Below are positions 8,966-18,422 of a DNA stretch of 64,000 bases, piece by piece (position 1 is the first letter of the stretch; each line of letters begins with the position of its first letter). The DNA is taken from positions 91,323-155,322 of the forward strand of contig CACYMJ010000001.1 in NCBI GenBank assembly GCA_902775485.1, read 5' to 3'. The stretch is from an uncultured Lachnospiraceae bacterium (GTDB taxonomy: Bacteria > Bacillota > Clostridia > Lachnospirales > Lachnospiraceae). The notes under the pieces are model-generated. The model worked only from the letters and a program-made list of their open reading frames with translations. It was not told the DNA's origin and searched no databases. The translations under genes were made by a program, and so were the position numbers.

Positions 8966-10567
8966 CTAAAACGCTCCGTAAATGAACGAGGAAGCATCAT
9001 ATCCGGGACCGTAGTATCCGAATACAGACACGGCAGTTACAAGAAGCGACAGCACGACCCACTGTAAGGGTACGGGGAGGGAAAATATCCGTTTGCGAAC
9101 GCTTCCCGCACGTTGTATCAGTTCAAATGCAAACAGTACAACTATCGCACACAATACAACGATAAAATCTTCTTTTTGAAGGGAAAGGTTTTCATATACC
9201 TTCTCGATGTCAAAACCTCTGAAATTTATAAACATGTATCTAAATGCCCTAAAGGCTTCACCGGCTGTCGCATTAATGTCAAACAGCCGCAGAAACGACA
9301 TGAGCCAGAACGTTTTAAACGCCCTGTACGATCTCATAACAAGGCCTCTTTCCGAAAGACGCAGCGCATTTACGGTCTTTGCCGAAATGCCCTCAAGTTC
9401 GGTCCCGAGAACGATAAATACAAAATTGCAAAGGCCCCAAACAACAAACCTGCTCTGTGAACCGTGCCACATTCCGGTTAACAGCCAGACAAAAAACATC
9501 GGAATATATATGGGTATGCGTTTTCCGATGTGTTCATGTCCCTTTTCGCGAAAATTCCTGCCCAGTTTCATGATACTCTTGTTCAGTGACAGGGGATAAT
9601 AAATATAGTCCTTAAACCATGTTCCGAGCGTGATATGCCATCTCTGCCAGTATTCCGATATCGATTTTGAAAAAAACGGACGCATGAAGTTTTCGGCAAG
9701 TTCGATCCCAAACATTTCCGACACACCGAGTGCCACATCGATACCGCCCGAGAAATCGCCGTATATCTGCATCGAATAAAAGAACACCGCCAGAAGTATA
9801 TATGCTCCCGTATACTGCTCCTTCTGGGACATAACGGACGATACAAATCCGGCAAGTCTGTCCGCGATCACAAGCTTTTTGAAAAGTCCCCACATGATCC
9901 TGTAAAATCCGGACTTTATCCGGTAAAAATCAAATTTCTTCTCAGAAAACAGCTGGGGAGCCAACTGTCCGAATCTGCTTATGGGGCCCTGGATTATCTG
10001 GGGAAAATACGATACATACAAAGCAAATCTGAACAGATTTTTCTCCCTTTCATATCTGCCGTAATATATGTCGATGAGATATCCCATTGTCTGGAACGTG
10101 TAAAAAGAGATCCCGAGCGGCAGAAGCACTCTGATAAAAGGTATCATCTGCGTGCTGCCAAACCATTTGATCCTGTAATAATTGATATAGGCAATGGGAA
10201 GATTGGCATATTTAAGATAAGCAAGTATGCCGAAGTTCAAAACCAGACCTGCGGCAAGTATCAGCTTCTGCTTTTTTTTGACCGCAAGCTTATATGCTTT
10301 TTTTTCCTCTTTGGATAATTCTTCGGAACGCTTCTTTATGTATTCTTTCTGGCCTACGGTAAGTTTTTCAATAAAATATGCGCAAATATATGCACTGACG
10401 GTAGTTATTATTATATATCCAAGGTCAGCGGGATCGTTATATCCGTAGAACACATAACTTGCCACTAACAGTATGATCCACCTGTGTGCGGCCGGCATTA
10501 TATAATACAGCACCAGCGCAAGAGTAACATACAGGGCAAAATCCATTGAGATAAATGACATTATCAC
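8966..10567 (-). CDS. DltB-like membrane-bound O-acyltransferase (MBOAT)
   Basis: Polytopic membrane protein of 533 residues. It has the MBOAT blocks SYFPQIIQGPISRF, DFSGGIDVALGVS, SEYWQRWHITLGTWFKDYIYYPL and the essential His region LLTGMWHGSQSRFVVWG. DltB-type MBOATs accept an aminoacyl (or acyl) group from a carrier protein and pass it across the membrane. The start codon overlaps the stop of the carrier gene by four bases (ATGA type). A cytoplasmic Lys/Glu-rich loop lies near residues 75-95. Relatives also acetylate alginate or peptidoglycan, but the adjacent carrier and adenylation enzyme favour a dlt-like role. Confidence 0.88.
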   Translation of the reverse strand: MIMSFISMDFALYVTLALVLYYIMPAAHRWIILLVASYVFYGYNDPADLGYIIITTVSAYICAYFIEKLTVGQKEYIKKRSEELSKEEKKAYKLAVKKKQKLILAAGLVLNFGILAYLKYANLPIAYINYYRIKWFGSTQMIPFIRVLLPLGISFYTFQTMGYLIDIYYGRYEREKNLFRFALYVSYFPQIIQGPISRFGQLAPQLFSEKKFDFYRIKSGFYRIMWGLFKKLVIADRLAGFVSSVMSQKEQYTGAYILLAVFFYSMQIYGDFSGGIDVALGVSEMFGIELAENFMRPFFSKSISEYWQRWHITLGTWFKDYIYYPLSLNKSIMKLGRNFREKGHEHIGKRIPIYIPMFFVWLLTGMWHGSQSRFVVWGLCNFVFIVLGTELEGISAKTVNALRLSERGLVMRSYRAFKTFWLMSFLRLFDINATAGEAFRAFRYMFINFRGFDIEKVYENLSLQKEDFIVVLCAIVVLFAFELIQRAGSVRKRIFSLPVPLQWVVLSLLVTAVSVFGYYGPGYDASSFIYGAF

Positions 10568-10791
10568 TCTTCCTCAAGTCTTTTGACAAGATCACATATG
10601 GCGGCAGCAGAATTGAAGTTTTCCGGTACCATATGCTCAGCCGTAATTTCAATATCAAACTCATCCATCAGTTCACCGACAACGGTTACTACATCAAACG
10701 AATCAAATATACGCTTGTCGATAAGTCCTGATTCTGTCGTATAATCCACCTCCGGATGAATGCCTTTTAGTATCTCGATAATCTTTTCCAT
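10564..10791 (-). CDS. Acyl/peptidyl carrier protein, DltC-like
   Basis: A 75-residue acidic four-helix carrier protein. The 4'-phosphopantetheine attachment Ser is in FDSFDVV near residue 31. DltC carries D-alanine as a thioester between DltA and DltB; here the same position in the gene order (adenylation enzyme upstream, MBOAT overlapping downstream) implies the same role. The gap to the upstream adenylation gene is 11 bases. Ordinary fatty-acid ACP is unlikely because no fatty-acid genes are near and the canonical DSLD is replaced by DSFD. Confidence 0.85.
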   Translation of the reverse strand: MEKIIEILKGIHPEVDYTTESGLIDKRIFDSFDVVTVVGELMDEFDIEITAEHMVPENFNSAAAICDLVKRLEEE

Positions 10792-10802
10792 TTTTCTTCC
10801 TT

Positions 10803-12311
10803 TCAGATCATTTCCTTCAATCTGACCCTGTCGACCTTACCGCTTCGAAGCAGGGGCATATCCTGTGTCTTCTTTGTAACATTGGGCAGCATGTAACGCT
10901 GCAGACGGTTCTTTAGTGCATCAATAAGGCTTACATCGTCATAATCATCGGATTCATAAAACAATACAATCTTCTGTCTGTCCTGATCGTATACACAGCA
11001 GGCATTCTTCATGCCCGGAAGTGCCATAACCGCAGTCTCGATCTCTCCGAGTTCTATACGATGTCCCATATGCTTTATCTGAAAATCCTTGCGTGATACA
11101 AATACAAGTTCCTTGCGGTCGTTGTATTTTGCAAGATCGCCGGTACGGTATATCTTCTCACTGTAATATGGGTTAAGAGGATTCTGTACGAACACTTCAT
11201 CGCTCTTTTCCTTAGCATTGTAGTATCCAAGCGCCAGGCAACTGCCTTTGACGCATATCTCTCCGACCACATCCGATCTGCTTATGAGCTTATCCTCATC
11301 ATCAAGCAGGAATACTTCGGTATTTTTGAACGCCTTTCCGATCGGTATAGTCTCCTCGTCCGAATAATCCCTGTCTACAATATGGTATGTACATACACCG
11401 GTTATCTCTGTCGGTCCGTATATCTGTACAAATACGGCATCAGGATAGTTTTCTTTCCAGTAATTATATACTTTTGTAGGCATTGACTCCGCGCCGAATA
11501 TGATCTTTGCCAGTTTATCCGGCCGTATCGACTTAAATCCCTTAAAGGTCGATACCATCTTCATTGCAGACGGTACCCATCTTATGGTCGTGATATTGTA
11601 CTTTTGCAGGAATTCAAGCAGCTTTAACGGTATCGAAAAGTATTCGAGCGGGACAATACCCATACTGCCGCGTGCGCGTAATGTGCAGTATATATCTATA
11701 AGAGATGCATCAAAATAGAACGGCGCCTGATTTGCGATCACATCATCTTCCGTTATACCGACTTCGTTACAGAACTGCTCAACATAATCTATAAGTGACC
11801 GATGGCTTACAACAACTCCCTTTGGTACTCCGGTTGAGCCGGATGTATAAAGAACATAGACCGGGTCCGTATCAATTGATGATGTCATGCGGCCTGCAAG
11901 CAGCTGTTCATCGACAGTTGTCTCTATCATTTCCTCGAACACGAAAACATTGTTTGAAAACTGTCTTACCCTGTCATAATATGCCATATTTGTGATAACG
12001 GCTGCCGGTTTGAGATTTTCGACAATGAGTCTTATCCTCACATCAGGCATATCCGTATCCAGCGGAACATAAAAGTTTCTTGAAAAAACACATCCCCAGA
12101 AAGCGGTTATCACGGAAGGTGATTTGTCCATATATATCAGGATCGGACGGCACTTTACATTAAGACGGTTTATCAGTTTTGTTCCGATCGCTTTGGCTCC
12201 GTCGAGCATCTGTTTATATGTGTAACTTATCTGTTCGTCAAAATATGCACATTTGTCGGGCGAAACCGCTGCCGCATCGATCAGATATTCAAGAATATTT
12301 GTCTTCATCAT
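10803..12311 (-). CDS. DltA-like amino acid adenylation enzyme
   Basis: A 502-residue stand-alone adenylation domain that should activate an amino acid with ATP and load it onto the neighbouring carrier. Core motifs are intact: YTSGSTGVPKG, YGPTEITG, YRTGDL, KDFQIKHMGHRIELGEIE and RSGKVDR with the invariant Lys. Asp201 in FYFDAS matches the alpha-amino-binding Asp of DltA. The position of the DltA Cys that enforces D-alanine selectivity appears as Gly273 (IIFGAESMP), so the pocket may be larger and the substrate is uncertain. It follows tyrS by three bases. NRPS activity is unlikely because no condensation domain is present. Confidence 0.8.
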   Translation of the reverse strand: MMKTNILEYLIDAAAVSPDKCAYFDEQISYTYKQMLDGAKAIGTKLINRLNVKCRPILIYMDKSPSVITAFWGCVFSRNFYVPLDTDMPDVRIRLIVENLKPAAVITNMAYYDRVRQFSNNVFVFEEMIETTVDEQLLAGRMTSSIDTDPVYVLYTSGSTGVPKGVVVSHRSLIDYVEQFCNEVGITEDDVIANQAPFYFDASLIDIYCTLRARGSMGIVPLEYFSIPLKLLEFLQKYNITTIRWVPSAMKMVSTFKGFKSIRPDKLAKIIFGAESMPTKVYNYWKENYPDAVFVQIYGPTEITGVCTYHIVDRDYSDEETIPIGKAFKNTEVFLLDDEDKLISRSDVVGEICVKGSCLALGYYNAKEKSDEVFVQNPLNPYYSEKIYRTGDLAKYNDRKELVFVSRKDFQIKHMGHRIELGEIETAVMALPGMKNACCVYDQDRQKIVLFYESDDYDDVSLIDALKNRLQRYMLPNVTKKTQDMPLLRSGKVDRVRLKEMI

Positions 12312-12314
12312 CTC

Positions 12315-13544
12315 TCACCCGAAGATCACTTTTTTATAATTCTTCTTACCTTTTCTGATAACAAGTCCATCTGCAAGATCATCTTTTGTATAAGAGGCAA
12401 ATGCATCGGTGATCTTATCACCGTCAACCGACACTCCGCCACCGTCCACGCATCTGCGCGCATCAGATCTTGATGTTGCAAAGCCGCACTTTACAAGGAG
12501 AGCCTGTATGTCAACGGCACCGTCCTTCATGTCCTCTTCGCCGATCGTTACGGTTGGCATGTCGGAAAAATCTCCGGATCCGAAAATTGCCTTGGCCGAT
12601 GACTGTGCTTTGTCAGCCTCTTCCTGCCCGTGAACGAGTTTGGTAAGTTCATACGCAAGGATCTCTTTTGCTTCGTTAAGTTTTGCACCCTCCCACGAAT
12701 CCATTTTGTCTATCTCTTCAAGAGGAAGGAAAGTCAGCATCCTAATGCATTTTAATACATCGGCATCATCAACATTTCTCCAGTACTGATAGAATTCGTA
12801 AGGGCTTGTCTTGGCCGGATCGAGCCATACGGCACCGCCGACAGTCTTTCCCATCTTCTGGCCTTCGGAATTTAGAAGAAGCGTTATCGTCATGGCATCG
12901 GCCTTCTTCTCTCCGAATTTCTTTCTTATGAGTTCTCTTCCTCCAAGCATATTGCTCCATTGGTCATCCCCGCCGAACTGAAGATTGCAGCCGTACCTTC
13001 TGTACAATTCAAGGAAATCGTAACTCTGCATGATCATATAGTTAAATTCAAGAAAGCTCAGTCCGCCGTCACGCTCAAGCCTCTGCTTGTAGCATTCGGC
13101 ACGAAGCATATTGTTTACATGAAAATATGCTCCCACTTCACGAAGAAGGTCCACGTAGTTAAGACTAAGCAGCCAATCCGCATTATTGACCATGATCGCT
13201 TTTCCTTCGGAAAAATCGATAAAACGGCTCATCTGTTTTTTGAAACATTCAATATTATGATCGATATCCTCTTTCGTTAGCATCTTTCTCATCTCGGTCT
13301 TTCCGGAAGGATCACCGATCATTCCGGTACCTCCGCCGAGAAGTGCGATAGGTTTGTTTCCTGCCATCTGGAGTCTTTTCATAAGACAAAGTGCCATGAA
13401 ATGTCCTACATGGAGACTGTCGGCAGTAGGATCGAATCCTATATAAAAAGTGGCCTGTCCGTTGTTGACAAGCTCTTTTACTCTCTCTTCATCGGTGACC
13501 TGGGCTATGAGCCCTCTTGCCACAAGTTCTTCGTATATCTTCAT
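12315..13544 (-). CDS. tyrS: Tyrosyl-tRNA synthetase
   Basis: Class I synthetase of 409 residues. The HIGH-type motif is DSLHVGH, the KMSKS-type motif is GQKMGKT, and an S4 RNA-binding domain occupies the C-terminal 80 residues (VDIQALLVKCGFATSRSDARR). The ATG at 13544 is chosen because GGAGGA precedes it. A strong promoter lies 57 bases upstream, and the dlt-like genes follow with three bases between, so tyrS heads that operon. No T-box leader, frequent before tyrS in Firmicutes, is present in the short leader. Confidence 0.96.
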   Translation of the reverse strand: MKIYEELVARGLIAQVTDEERVKELVNNGQATFYIGFDPTADSLHVGHFMALCLMKRLQMAGNKPIALLGGGTGMIGDPSGKTEMRKMLTKEDIDHNIECFKKQMSRFIDFSEGKAIMVNNADWLLSLNYVDLLREVGAYFHVNNMLRAECYKQRLERDGGLSFLEFNYMIMQSYDFLELYRRYGCNLQFGGDDQWSNMLGGRELIRKKFGEKKADAMTITLLLNSEGQKMGKTVGGAVWLDPAKTSPYEFYQYWRNVDDADVLKCIRMLTFLPLEEIDKMDSWEGAKLNEAKEILAYELTKLVHGQEEADKAQSSAKAIFGSGDFSDMPTVTIGEEDMKDGAVDIQALLVKCGFATSRSDARRCVDGGGVSVDGDKITDAFASYTKDDLADGLVIRKGKKNYKKVIFG

Positions 13545-13600
13545 ATTATTCCTCCGGCGAAACGATCTGTCGATCATTCTCTTTTTTGATACATTACCAA

Positions 13601-13628
13601 ATTATAGCATCAACAGGATTTTAGTCAA
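13601..13628 (-). promoter_or_regulatory. Promoter of the tyrS-dlt-like operon
   Basis: Minus-strand -35 TTGACT (13623-13628), 16-base spacer, -10 TATAAT (13601-13606). It is the only strong promoter seen upstream of tyrS and probably serves all genes down to the aminomutase. Confidence 0.8.
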
Positions 13629-13631
13629 ACT

Positions 13632-13664
13632 GAAAAACGACCTCCGCGCATTTGCGGAGGTCGT
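13632..13664 (-). terminator. Rho-independent terminator of pckA
   Basis: Perfect 11-bp stem ACGACCTCCGC/GCGGAGGTCGT (13637-13647 and 13654-13664) with a six-base loop, followed on the minus strand by TTTTTC. It separates pckA from the tyrS promoter. Confidence 0.92.
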
Positions 13665-13687
13665 ATAAAAATCACTACAGATAATGA

Positions 13688-15403
13688 TCAAAGTGCATCA
13701 ACCAGTTTCTGTACTGCTGCAAGTGCCTCATCGGGAAGTTTATCGTATCCTTCCTTCTTCTCGGCAAAGCCCTTAACGGCATCGACACGGTTCTGCATTG
13801 CGCTCTTAAGCGCTGCCTTGTATTCGGGATCATTAAGATCGGGCGTGAAATCACCTGTCTTGCCGTTCCAGTCATTCATGATCTCAATATCTTCGAAAGG
13901 TCCCCACTGTTCAAACTTGGCCTTTCCTTCAACGATGGTCTCAAGTATTCCGAGTGTGTCTTCCTTCTGACACTTATGGCCCATGAAATCACCTGTATTG
14001 ACGATGTAGCAGTCAACATTCTTCTCTTCAACGAGCTTTTTGAACTTATCATAGTCGTTTACGAGAGGATATGTTCTGAACGGATTTGCATAAGGAACGA
14101 TACGAAGGGCGTTCATGTCAGTTCCGGCCTTAACACGTTCTGCTGTGGATGTCTTTGTTGCAAGTGTTGCACCCATAACAGATGCAAGAGCTGCTCCCTT
14201 AAGCTTAACAACAGGCGGGATCGCAGGATCCTTCATGATCCAGAAGATCGCGTTAACCGGGCTGTCGATCTTGTCAACCCTGTTCGGGCTCCAAAGTTTG
14301 CTCTTGATCGCACGTCCGTTACCGTTTCTGATATCTTCCGTTACGATCTGGATCTTTCCGTTCTCATCCATTGTTGCGGAACAGTTCTGAACAGTAAGAA
14401 GATAATCGTTATCGGGACATCCCGTAGGATAATCGTTTGTCTTGTCGAAGTATGTAGGCTCAAGCGCTATGGATGCACATGTATCGGAGTTGATGATGAA
14501 GGCATCATCATGAAGAACCTTGATACCGCCGAACTTATCATACTTTCCGCCATGCTTAGCATGTGTAAGAGTTGACTTACCCGATCCTGACAGACCGTAA
14601 ACACTTGCAACGAACTTCTTGCCGCCTTCAAGTGAATACTCTTTCTGTCCGCCGTGACATGATGCATAACCGTTTCTGTTTGCAAGTGCCCATGCCATTG
14701 TAAGCGTACCCTTCTTGTGCTCACCGAAATACTTCATGCCGAGAATGGCAGCACAGTTCTGGTTTGTATCAAAATAGCAAAGTGTAAGATCATCGGAAAG
14801 ACAACTGTAATCAACATCGGGAGCGGGTTCGGGTGTCCACTGGGGATCCGAGAAAATGTAAATGTCAGGCTCCTTGCCGTCAGCTATGGGCTTGGACTCC
14901 GCATACATCTTGTTGTATGCGTCACTCATATACTGGAAGTTGAGCATCCAGTTGTAAAGAAGGTTCTCTTCTCCTTCGGGAATGAGCAGATGTGCTTTTG
15001 CCATGAATTCGGGATCAAGTCCTACATAGCACTCTGCATGGTACATTGTTTTCCAACGTGTTTTGTAGACGGCATCCATTACAACCTTATCAAGCTTAAC
15101 CTCATCAACGCCGGGCTCGCCTTTGATACGTCTGGCCTGCGCATAACGTCCCGTTACGGCACCGTCATTGAACAGAAGGACTTTTGCATCCTTTTCAAGC
15201 CCGAAAAGCTCACCGTTCTTAACGGGCATATCAGTAACGATAGTACCGGGTGAGTTCTTTGCGAGCTCATACGCTTCCTTCAATGTGTTGATCTTGATAA
15301 CGTTGTTCTGATAGAAAGCTCCTTCTATGATAGAACGCGTTCTGGAAAAACCAACCTTGTCTTTTCCGATCTCACTGATCGGATAATACGCTTTTGTTGA
15401 CAT
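13688..15403 (-). CDS. pckA: Phosphoenolpyruvate carboxykinase (ATP)
   Basis: Interconverts oxaloacetate plus ATP with PEP, CO2 and ADP. In fermentative anaerobes it often runs toward oxaloacetate, making ATP. The 571-residue product carries the kinase P-loop YGLSGSGKSTLTHAKH and, upstream, the substrate/metal region TMAWALANRNGYASCHGG. The ATG at 15403 follows AAGGAGGATACTGT, a strong ribosome site. The gene is monocistronic, with its own promoter and terminator. Oxaloacetate from this enzyme could feed the carboxyltransferase operon at 57.9-63.2 kb. The form with Ser in the P-loop is somewhat longer than the E. coli enzyme. Confidence 0.94.
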   Translation of the reverse strand: MSTKAYYPISEIGKDKVGFSRTRSIIEGAFYQNNVIKINTLKEAYELAKNSPGTIVTDMPVKNGELFGLEKDAKVLLFNDGAVTGRYAQARRIKGEPGVDEVKLDKVVMDAVYKTRWKTMYHAECYVGLDPEFMAKAHLLIPEGEENLLYNWMLNFQYMSDAYNKMYAESKPIADGKEPDIYIFSDPQWTPEPAPDVDYSCLSDDLTLCYFDTNQNCAAILGMKYFGEHKKGTLTMAWALANRNGYASCHGGQKEYSLEGGKKFVASVYGLSGSGKSTLTHAKHGGKYDKFGGIKVLHDDAFIINSDTCASIALEPTYFDKTNDYPTGCPDNDYLLTVQNCSATMDENGKIQIVTEDIRNGNGRAIKSKLWSPNRVDKIDSPVNAIFWIMKDPAIPPVVKLKGAALASVMGATLATKTSTAERVKAGTDMNALRIVPYANPFRTYPLVNDYDKFKKLVEEKNVDCYIVNTGDFMGHKCQKEDTLGILETIVEGKAKFEQWGPFEDIEIMNDWNGKTGDFTPDLNDPEYKAALKSAMQNRVDAVKGFAEKKEGYDKLPDEALAAVQKLVDAL

Positions 15404-15450
15404 ACAGTATCCTCCTTTATATATACAACTGCTTTTAAAATCCAAAGCAA

Positions 15451-15479
15451 ATTATCGCAAAAGTACCCGATAATGTCAA
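15451..15479 (-). promoter_or_regulatory. Promoter of pckA
   Basis: Minus-strand -35 TTGACA (15474-15479), 17-base spacer, -10 GATAAT (15451-15456), about 50 bases before the pckA start. Confidence 0.8.
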
Positions 15480-15504
15480 TGTTTTCCTGCCGTAAACACT
15501 GAAG

Positions 15505-17277
15505 TTATCCTATTGTTGCCTCCTTCAGCCATTGTCTTTCATCTTCCTCAAGAAGCGGACCGATCGTCTCATATACAAGAAGATTATATTCGTAAAGTAC
15601 CTTTCTCTCATGATCATCAAGGAGCGACAGATCGATCGATTCTCTGTCAAACGGTACAAGTGTCAGCGGTTCAAATCCGCACATGGGATGAGAATCTATC
15701 GGATCGGCTTTTACGACAAGCAGAAGGTTCTCAATTCTGACTCCGAACTTTCCTTCAAGATATATTCCCGGTTCATCGCTGACTATCACGCCGCATCGAA
15801 GCGGTATCTCCCGCTTGCCGCTTCTTCGGGCTATTCTCGCTTCCGACTCATGAACAGACAGGTAACAGCCTACCCCGTGCCCGATCCCGTGACCGCAATA
15901 GTATCCGTTTTCCCATAACGGCAGTTCAGCAAGTGCATCAAGCAGTGTTCCTTCACATCCTTCCGGAAACACGGCATCCATAAGTCTCAGATTTCCCTTA
16001 AGAACTGTTGTATATACCTTTTTTTCTTCTTGGGTGACCTTTCCGAGAGATATGGTTCTTGTAACATCTGTCGTTCCGTCATATGGATAATGTCCGCCGG
16101 AATCTATCAGAAAAAAACCATGATCATCCACATCTGCACATTTGCCTTTTTGAGCCACGTAATGCACGATGGCACTGTTTTTCCCGTACGCACATATTGT
16201 TGCAAAAGATGTATCCGAGCATCCGTTTTCGAGCCTTTTTTTATCAAGCATCTTACCAATTTCATATTCATCGGAAAGACTGTTTGTCAATGCGGCTTTT
16301 TTCAGATACATTATAAACCGCGTAAGTGTCACGGCGTCCTTTAAATGGGCATTTTTCATGCCTCTTATCTCGGAATCATTCTTGATCGCTTTTGTGATGA
16401 TATCGCAATCACGGCAGCCAAGATGTATACCGGATTCATCAAAGGGCCGTATGATCCCGGTGTTGTTGCTGCATTCATCCGATATCACTACATCAGTTGC
16501 GATATCATCCAGTTCCCTGTAAAACCGCGAGTACTCTTTGATCAAAATGCTGTCATCTTCCAGCCTCTGTCGGGCACCTTCATCCAGATTTTTCCTGTTA
16601 AGATAAACAGTTGCCGAATAGGATGTTATCATCGCATATGATACCGCGACCGGAACATGATCTATATCCGACCCTCTGAGATTAAACAGCCACATTATTG
16701 CCGTAAGATCCGATAATATATATGTATAGCTCTGCGTCTGTGGAAAGAGTCTTGAAATGTTTGTCCTTGCCGTCTTCAGCTTGCTGATCGTACTTTGGCC
16801 TGCTTTATCTTCTATAGAGACGATCGGTGCAAATGATCTTTGAGGCATGTTTTCAGCAGAGTTTTTTAATATGTCATGGCCGTCAATGATGCATACGTCA
16901 GCCGGAAGCATTCTTACGATCTCATTGTAATGATCGAACGATATCGTTTTTTGGTCAAATGCGATGGTCATCCCGTTCCAGACATGATCGGAAAGAAAAC
17001 GCTCAAGAGAAGGAACCCCTGTATTTCCGGATGCCATCAACTCTGTCCCGGTACCCTCAAGTTCTTCCTTAGCCTGAATATGATATCTGCTGTCAGTCCA
17101 CAGCCACGCATTATCCGCACATACAACAAGAGTTCCTGCCGATCCCGTAAAACCCGAAAGATTTTTTATATATCTGTCACTTTCCGCGGTATACTCCGAC
17201 AGATGCTCATCAGACGAAAATACAATGAACCAGTCAATACCGTTTGCGCTCATTTGAGCTCTTAAAGTATCAAGCAT
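15505..17277 (-). CDS. Xaa-Pro aminopeptidase, long M24B form
   Basis: Cytosolic metallopeptidase that removes an N-terminal residue preceding proline. The 590-residue length is that of the long aminopeptidase P form, with two creatinase-like N-terminal domains and a C-terminal pita-bread domain. Metal ligands are visible: DSGGHYPYDGTTDVTRT (two Asp), GHGIGHGVGCYLSVHE (His), SDEPGIYLEG (Glu) and GVRIENL (Glu). The ATG at 17277 is preceded by GGGAG and lies eight bases inside the end of deoC, so the two genes are coupled. Confidence 0.93.
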   Translation of the reverse strand: MLDTLRAQMSANGIDWFIVFSSDEHLSEYTAESDRYIKNLSGFTGSAGTLVVCADNAWLWTDSRYHIQAKEELEGTGTELMASGNTGVPSLERFLSDHVWNGMTIAFDQKTISFDHYNEIVRMLPADVCIIDGHDILKNSAENMPQRSFAPIVSIEDKAGQSTISKLKTARTNISRLFPQTQSYTYILSDLTAIMWLFNLRGSDIDHVPVAVSYAMITSYSATVYLNRKNLDEGARQRLEDDSILIKEYSRFYRELDDIATDVVISDECSNNTGIIRPFDESGIHLGCRDCDIITKAIKNDSEIRGMKNAHLKDAVTLTRFIMYLKKAALTNSLSDEYEIGKMLDKKRLENGCSDTSFATICAYGKNSAIVHYVAQKGKCADVDDHGFFLIDSGGHYPYDGTTDVTRTISLGKVTQEEKKVYTTVLKGNLRLMDAVFPEGCEGTLLDALAELPLWENGYYCGHGIGHGVGCYLSVHESEARIARRSGKREIPLRCGVIVSDEPGIYLEGKFGVRIENLLLVVKADPIDSHPMCGFEPLTLVPFDRESIDLSLLDDHERKVLYEYNLLVYETIGPLLEEDERQWLKEATIG

Positions 17278-17914
17278 TAATATCTCCCACCACGGAACTC
17301 GCACCTATCCGTGAACATCCCATTTCTATAAATGCCTCAGCCTGTTCGGCAGTCCTGATACCGCCCGCGGCCTTGATCTTAACGTTACCGCTTATCTCCT
17401 CCCTGAAGAGTTCGATATCCTCCTTTGTTGCTCCTGCATCACCGAACCCGGTAGATGTCTTGATATAATCAGCGCCGGTATCTGTTATGATACGGCACAT
17501 TTTTCTCTTTTCCTCATCGGTCAGGTAGCATGTTTCTATTATCACTTTAAGTATATGACCTTTTGTGACTTCCCTTATCTTTTCTATCTCATCTTTGACA
17601 AGATCATAATTACCGTTCTTGACTTCACATATATTTATCACCATATCGATCTCGTTTGCCCCGAGCCGCAGGCACTCAAGCGTATCGGCGACTTTTCCCG
17701 CACATGTCTCATATCCGAGCGGGAATCCTATAACCGTACATATATTCAGCTCGGGATACTTTTCATGTATCCGCCCGACATAACACGGGGGAACGCAAAC
17801 CGAGGCAGTATTGTTTAACACGGCTTCGCTGCAAAGCTCATCGATCATCTCCCATGTGGCAAAGGGCTTAAGCAGTGTATGATCGATATAAGAAAGAATC
17901 GTACGTTTATCCAT
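17270..17914 (-). CDS. deoC: Deoxyribose-phosphate aldolase
   Basis: Cleaves 2-deoxyribose-5-phosphate to glyceraldehyde-3-phosphate and acetaldehyde in deoxynucleoside catabolism. The 214-residue product has the TIM-barrel family segments DHTLLKPFAT, CTVIGFPLG, the Schiff-base Lys region HILKVIIET and DYIKTSTGFGDAGAT. GGAAGGAGAG precedes the ATG. It forms a two-gene unit with the downstream peptidase. Together with the purine nucleoside phosphorylase and cytidine deaminase elsewhere in the window it allows use of deoxynucleosides as carbon source. Confidence 0.96.
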   Translation of the reverse strand: MDKRTILSYIDHTLLKPFATWEMIDELCSEAVLNNTASVCVPPCYVGRIHEKYPELNICTVIGFPLGYETCAGKVADTLECLRLGANEIDMVINICEVKNGNYDLVKDEIEKIREVTKGHILKVIIETCYLTDEEKRKMCRIITDTGADYIKTSTGFGDAGATKEDIELFREEISGNVKIKAAGGIRTAEQAEAFIEMGCSRIGASSVVGDINA

Positions 17915-17966
17915 AATCGCTCTCCTTCCGGGTTTTTTTTCATAACCATTTTAAACATAAACATCT

Positions 17967-17994
17967 TTGAAGTACAGTGTTTTTATGGTAAAAT
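17967..17994 (+). promoter_or_regulatory. Promoter of the cheY/cheX-like pair
   Basis: Plus-strand -35 TTGAAG (17967-17972), 16-base spacer, -10 TAAAAT (17989-17994), about 60 bases before the start of the response regulator. Confidence 0.65.
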
Positions 17995-18053
17995 CTGTAT
18001 ATGCTACGGATTCGGGAAGGTTATCCGGAGCTGATGAAACGGAGGTTATATTT

Positions 18054-18422
18054 ATGAACGGGAATGCAAAGATTCTTGTATGTGATGATTCGATCCTGGC
18101 CAGAAAAAGTCTTGGCGCGATACTTGGCGGATTCGGTTATACGGATATTTCTGAAGTCAACAACGGAGAAGATGCCGTAAATTTCTGCCGTGATAACAGA
18201 CCCGATATCATTTTTTTAGATATTGTCATGCCTGTAAAGGACGGTGTGACAGCTACCGCTGAGATCATGGAGTTCAATCCCGACTCAAAGATCATCATCG
18301 TCTCCTCAGTAGGGACGCAGACTCATATCAAGGAAGCTATCAAAGCGGGAGCAAAAGATTTTATCCAAAAGCCCATTGATGAAGAACTGTTAAAGCAGGT
18401 ATTGGAGAATATTGATGGATAA
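18054..18422 (+). CDS. CheY-like stand-alone response regulator
   Basis: A 122-residue single receiver domain. The acidic pair is in VCDDSIL, the phospho-acceptor Asp in DIIFLDIVMPVKDG (about residue 57), the Thr/Ser switch in IIIVSSVGTQ and the Lys in FIQKPI. The ATG at 18054 is chosen because GGAGGT precedes it; an upstream in-frame ATG would add 29 residues unlike the family. The gene overlaps the CheX-like gene by eight bases. CheY proteins bind the flagellar switch or act as phosphate sinks. Pairing with a CheX-like gene suggests phosphorylation turned off by its partner. Confidence 0.9.
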   Translation: MNGNAKILVCDDSILARKSLGAILGGFGYTDISEVNNGEDAVNFCRDNRPDIIFLDIVMPVKDGVTATAEIMEFNPDSKIIIVSSVGTQTHIKEAIKAGAKDFIQKPIDEELLKQVLENIDG

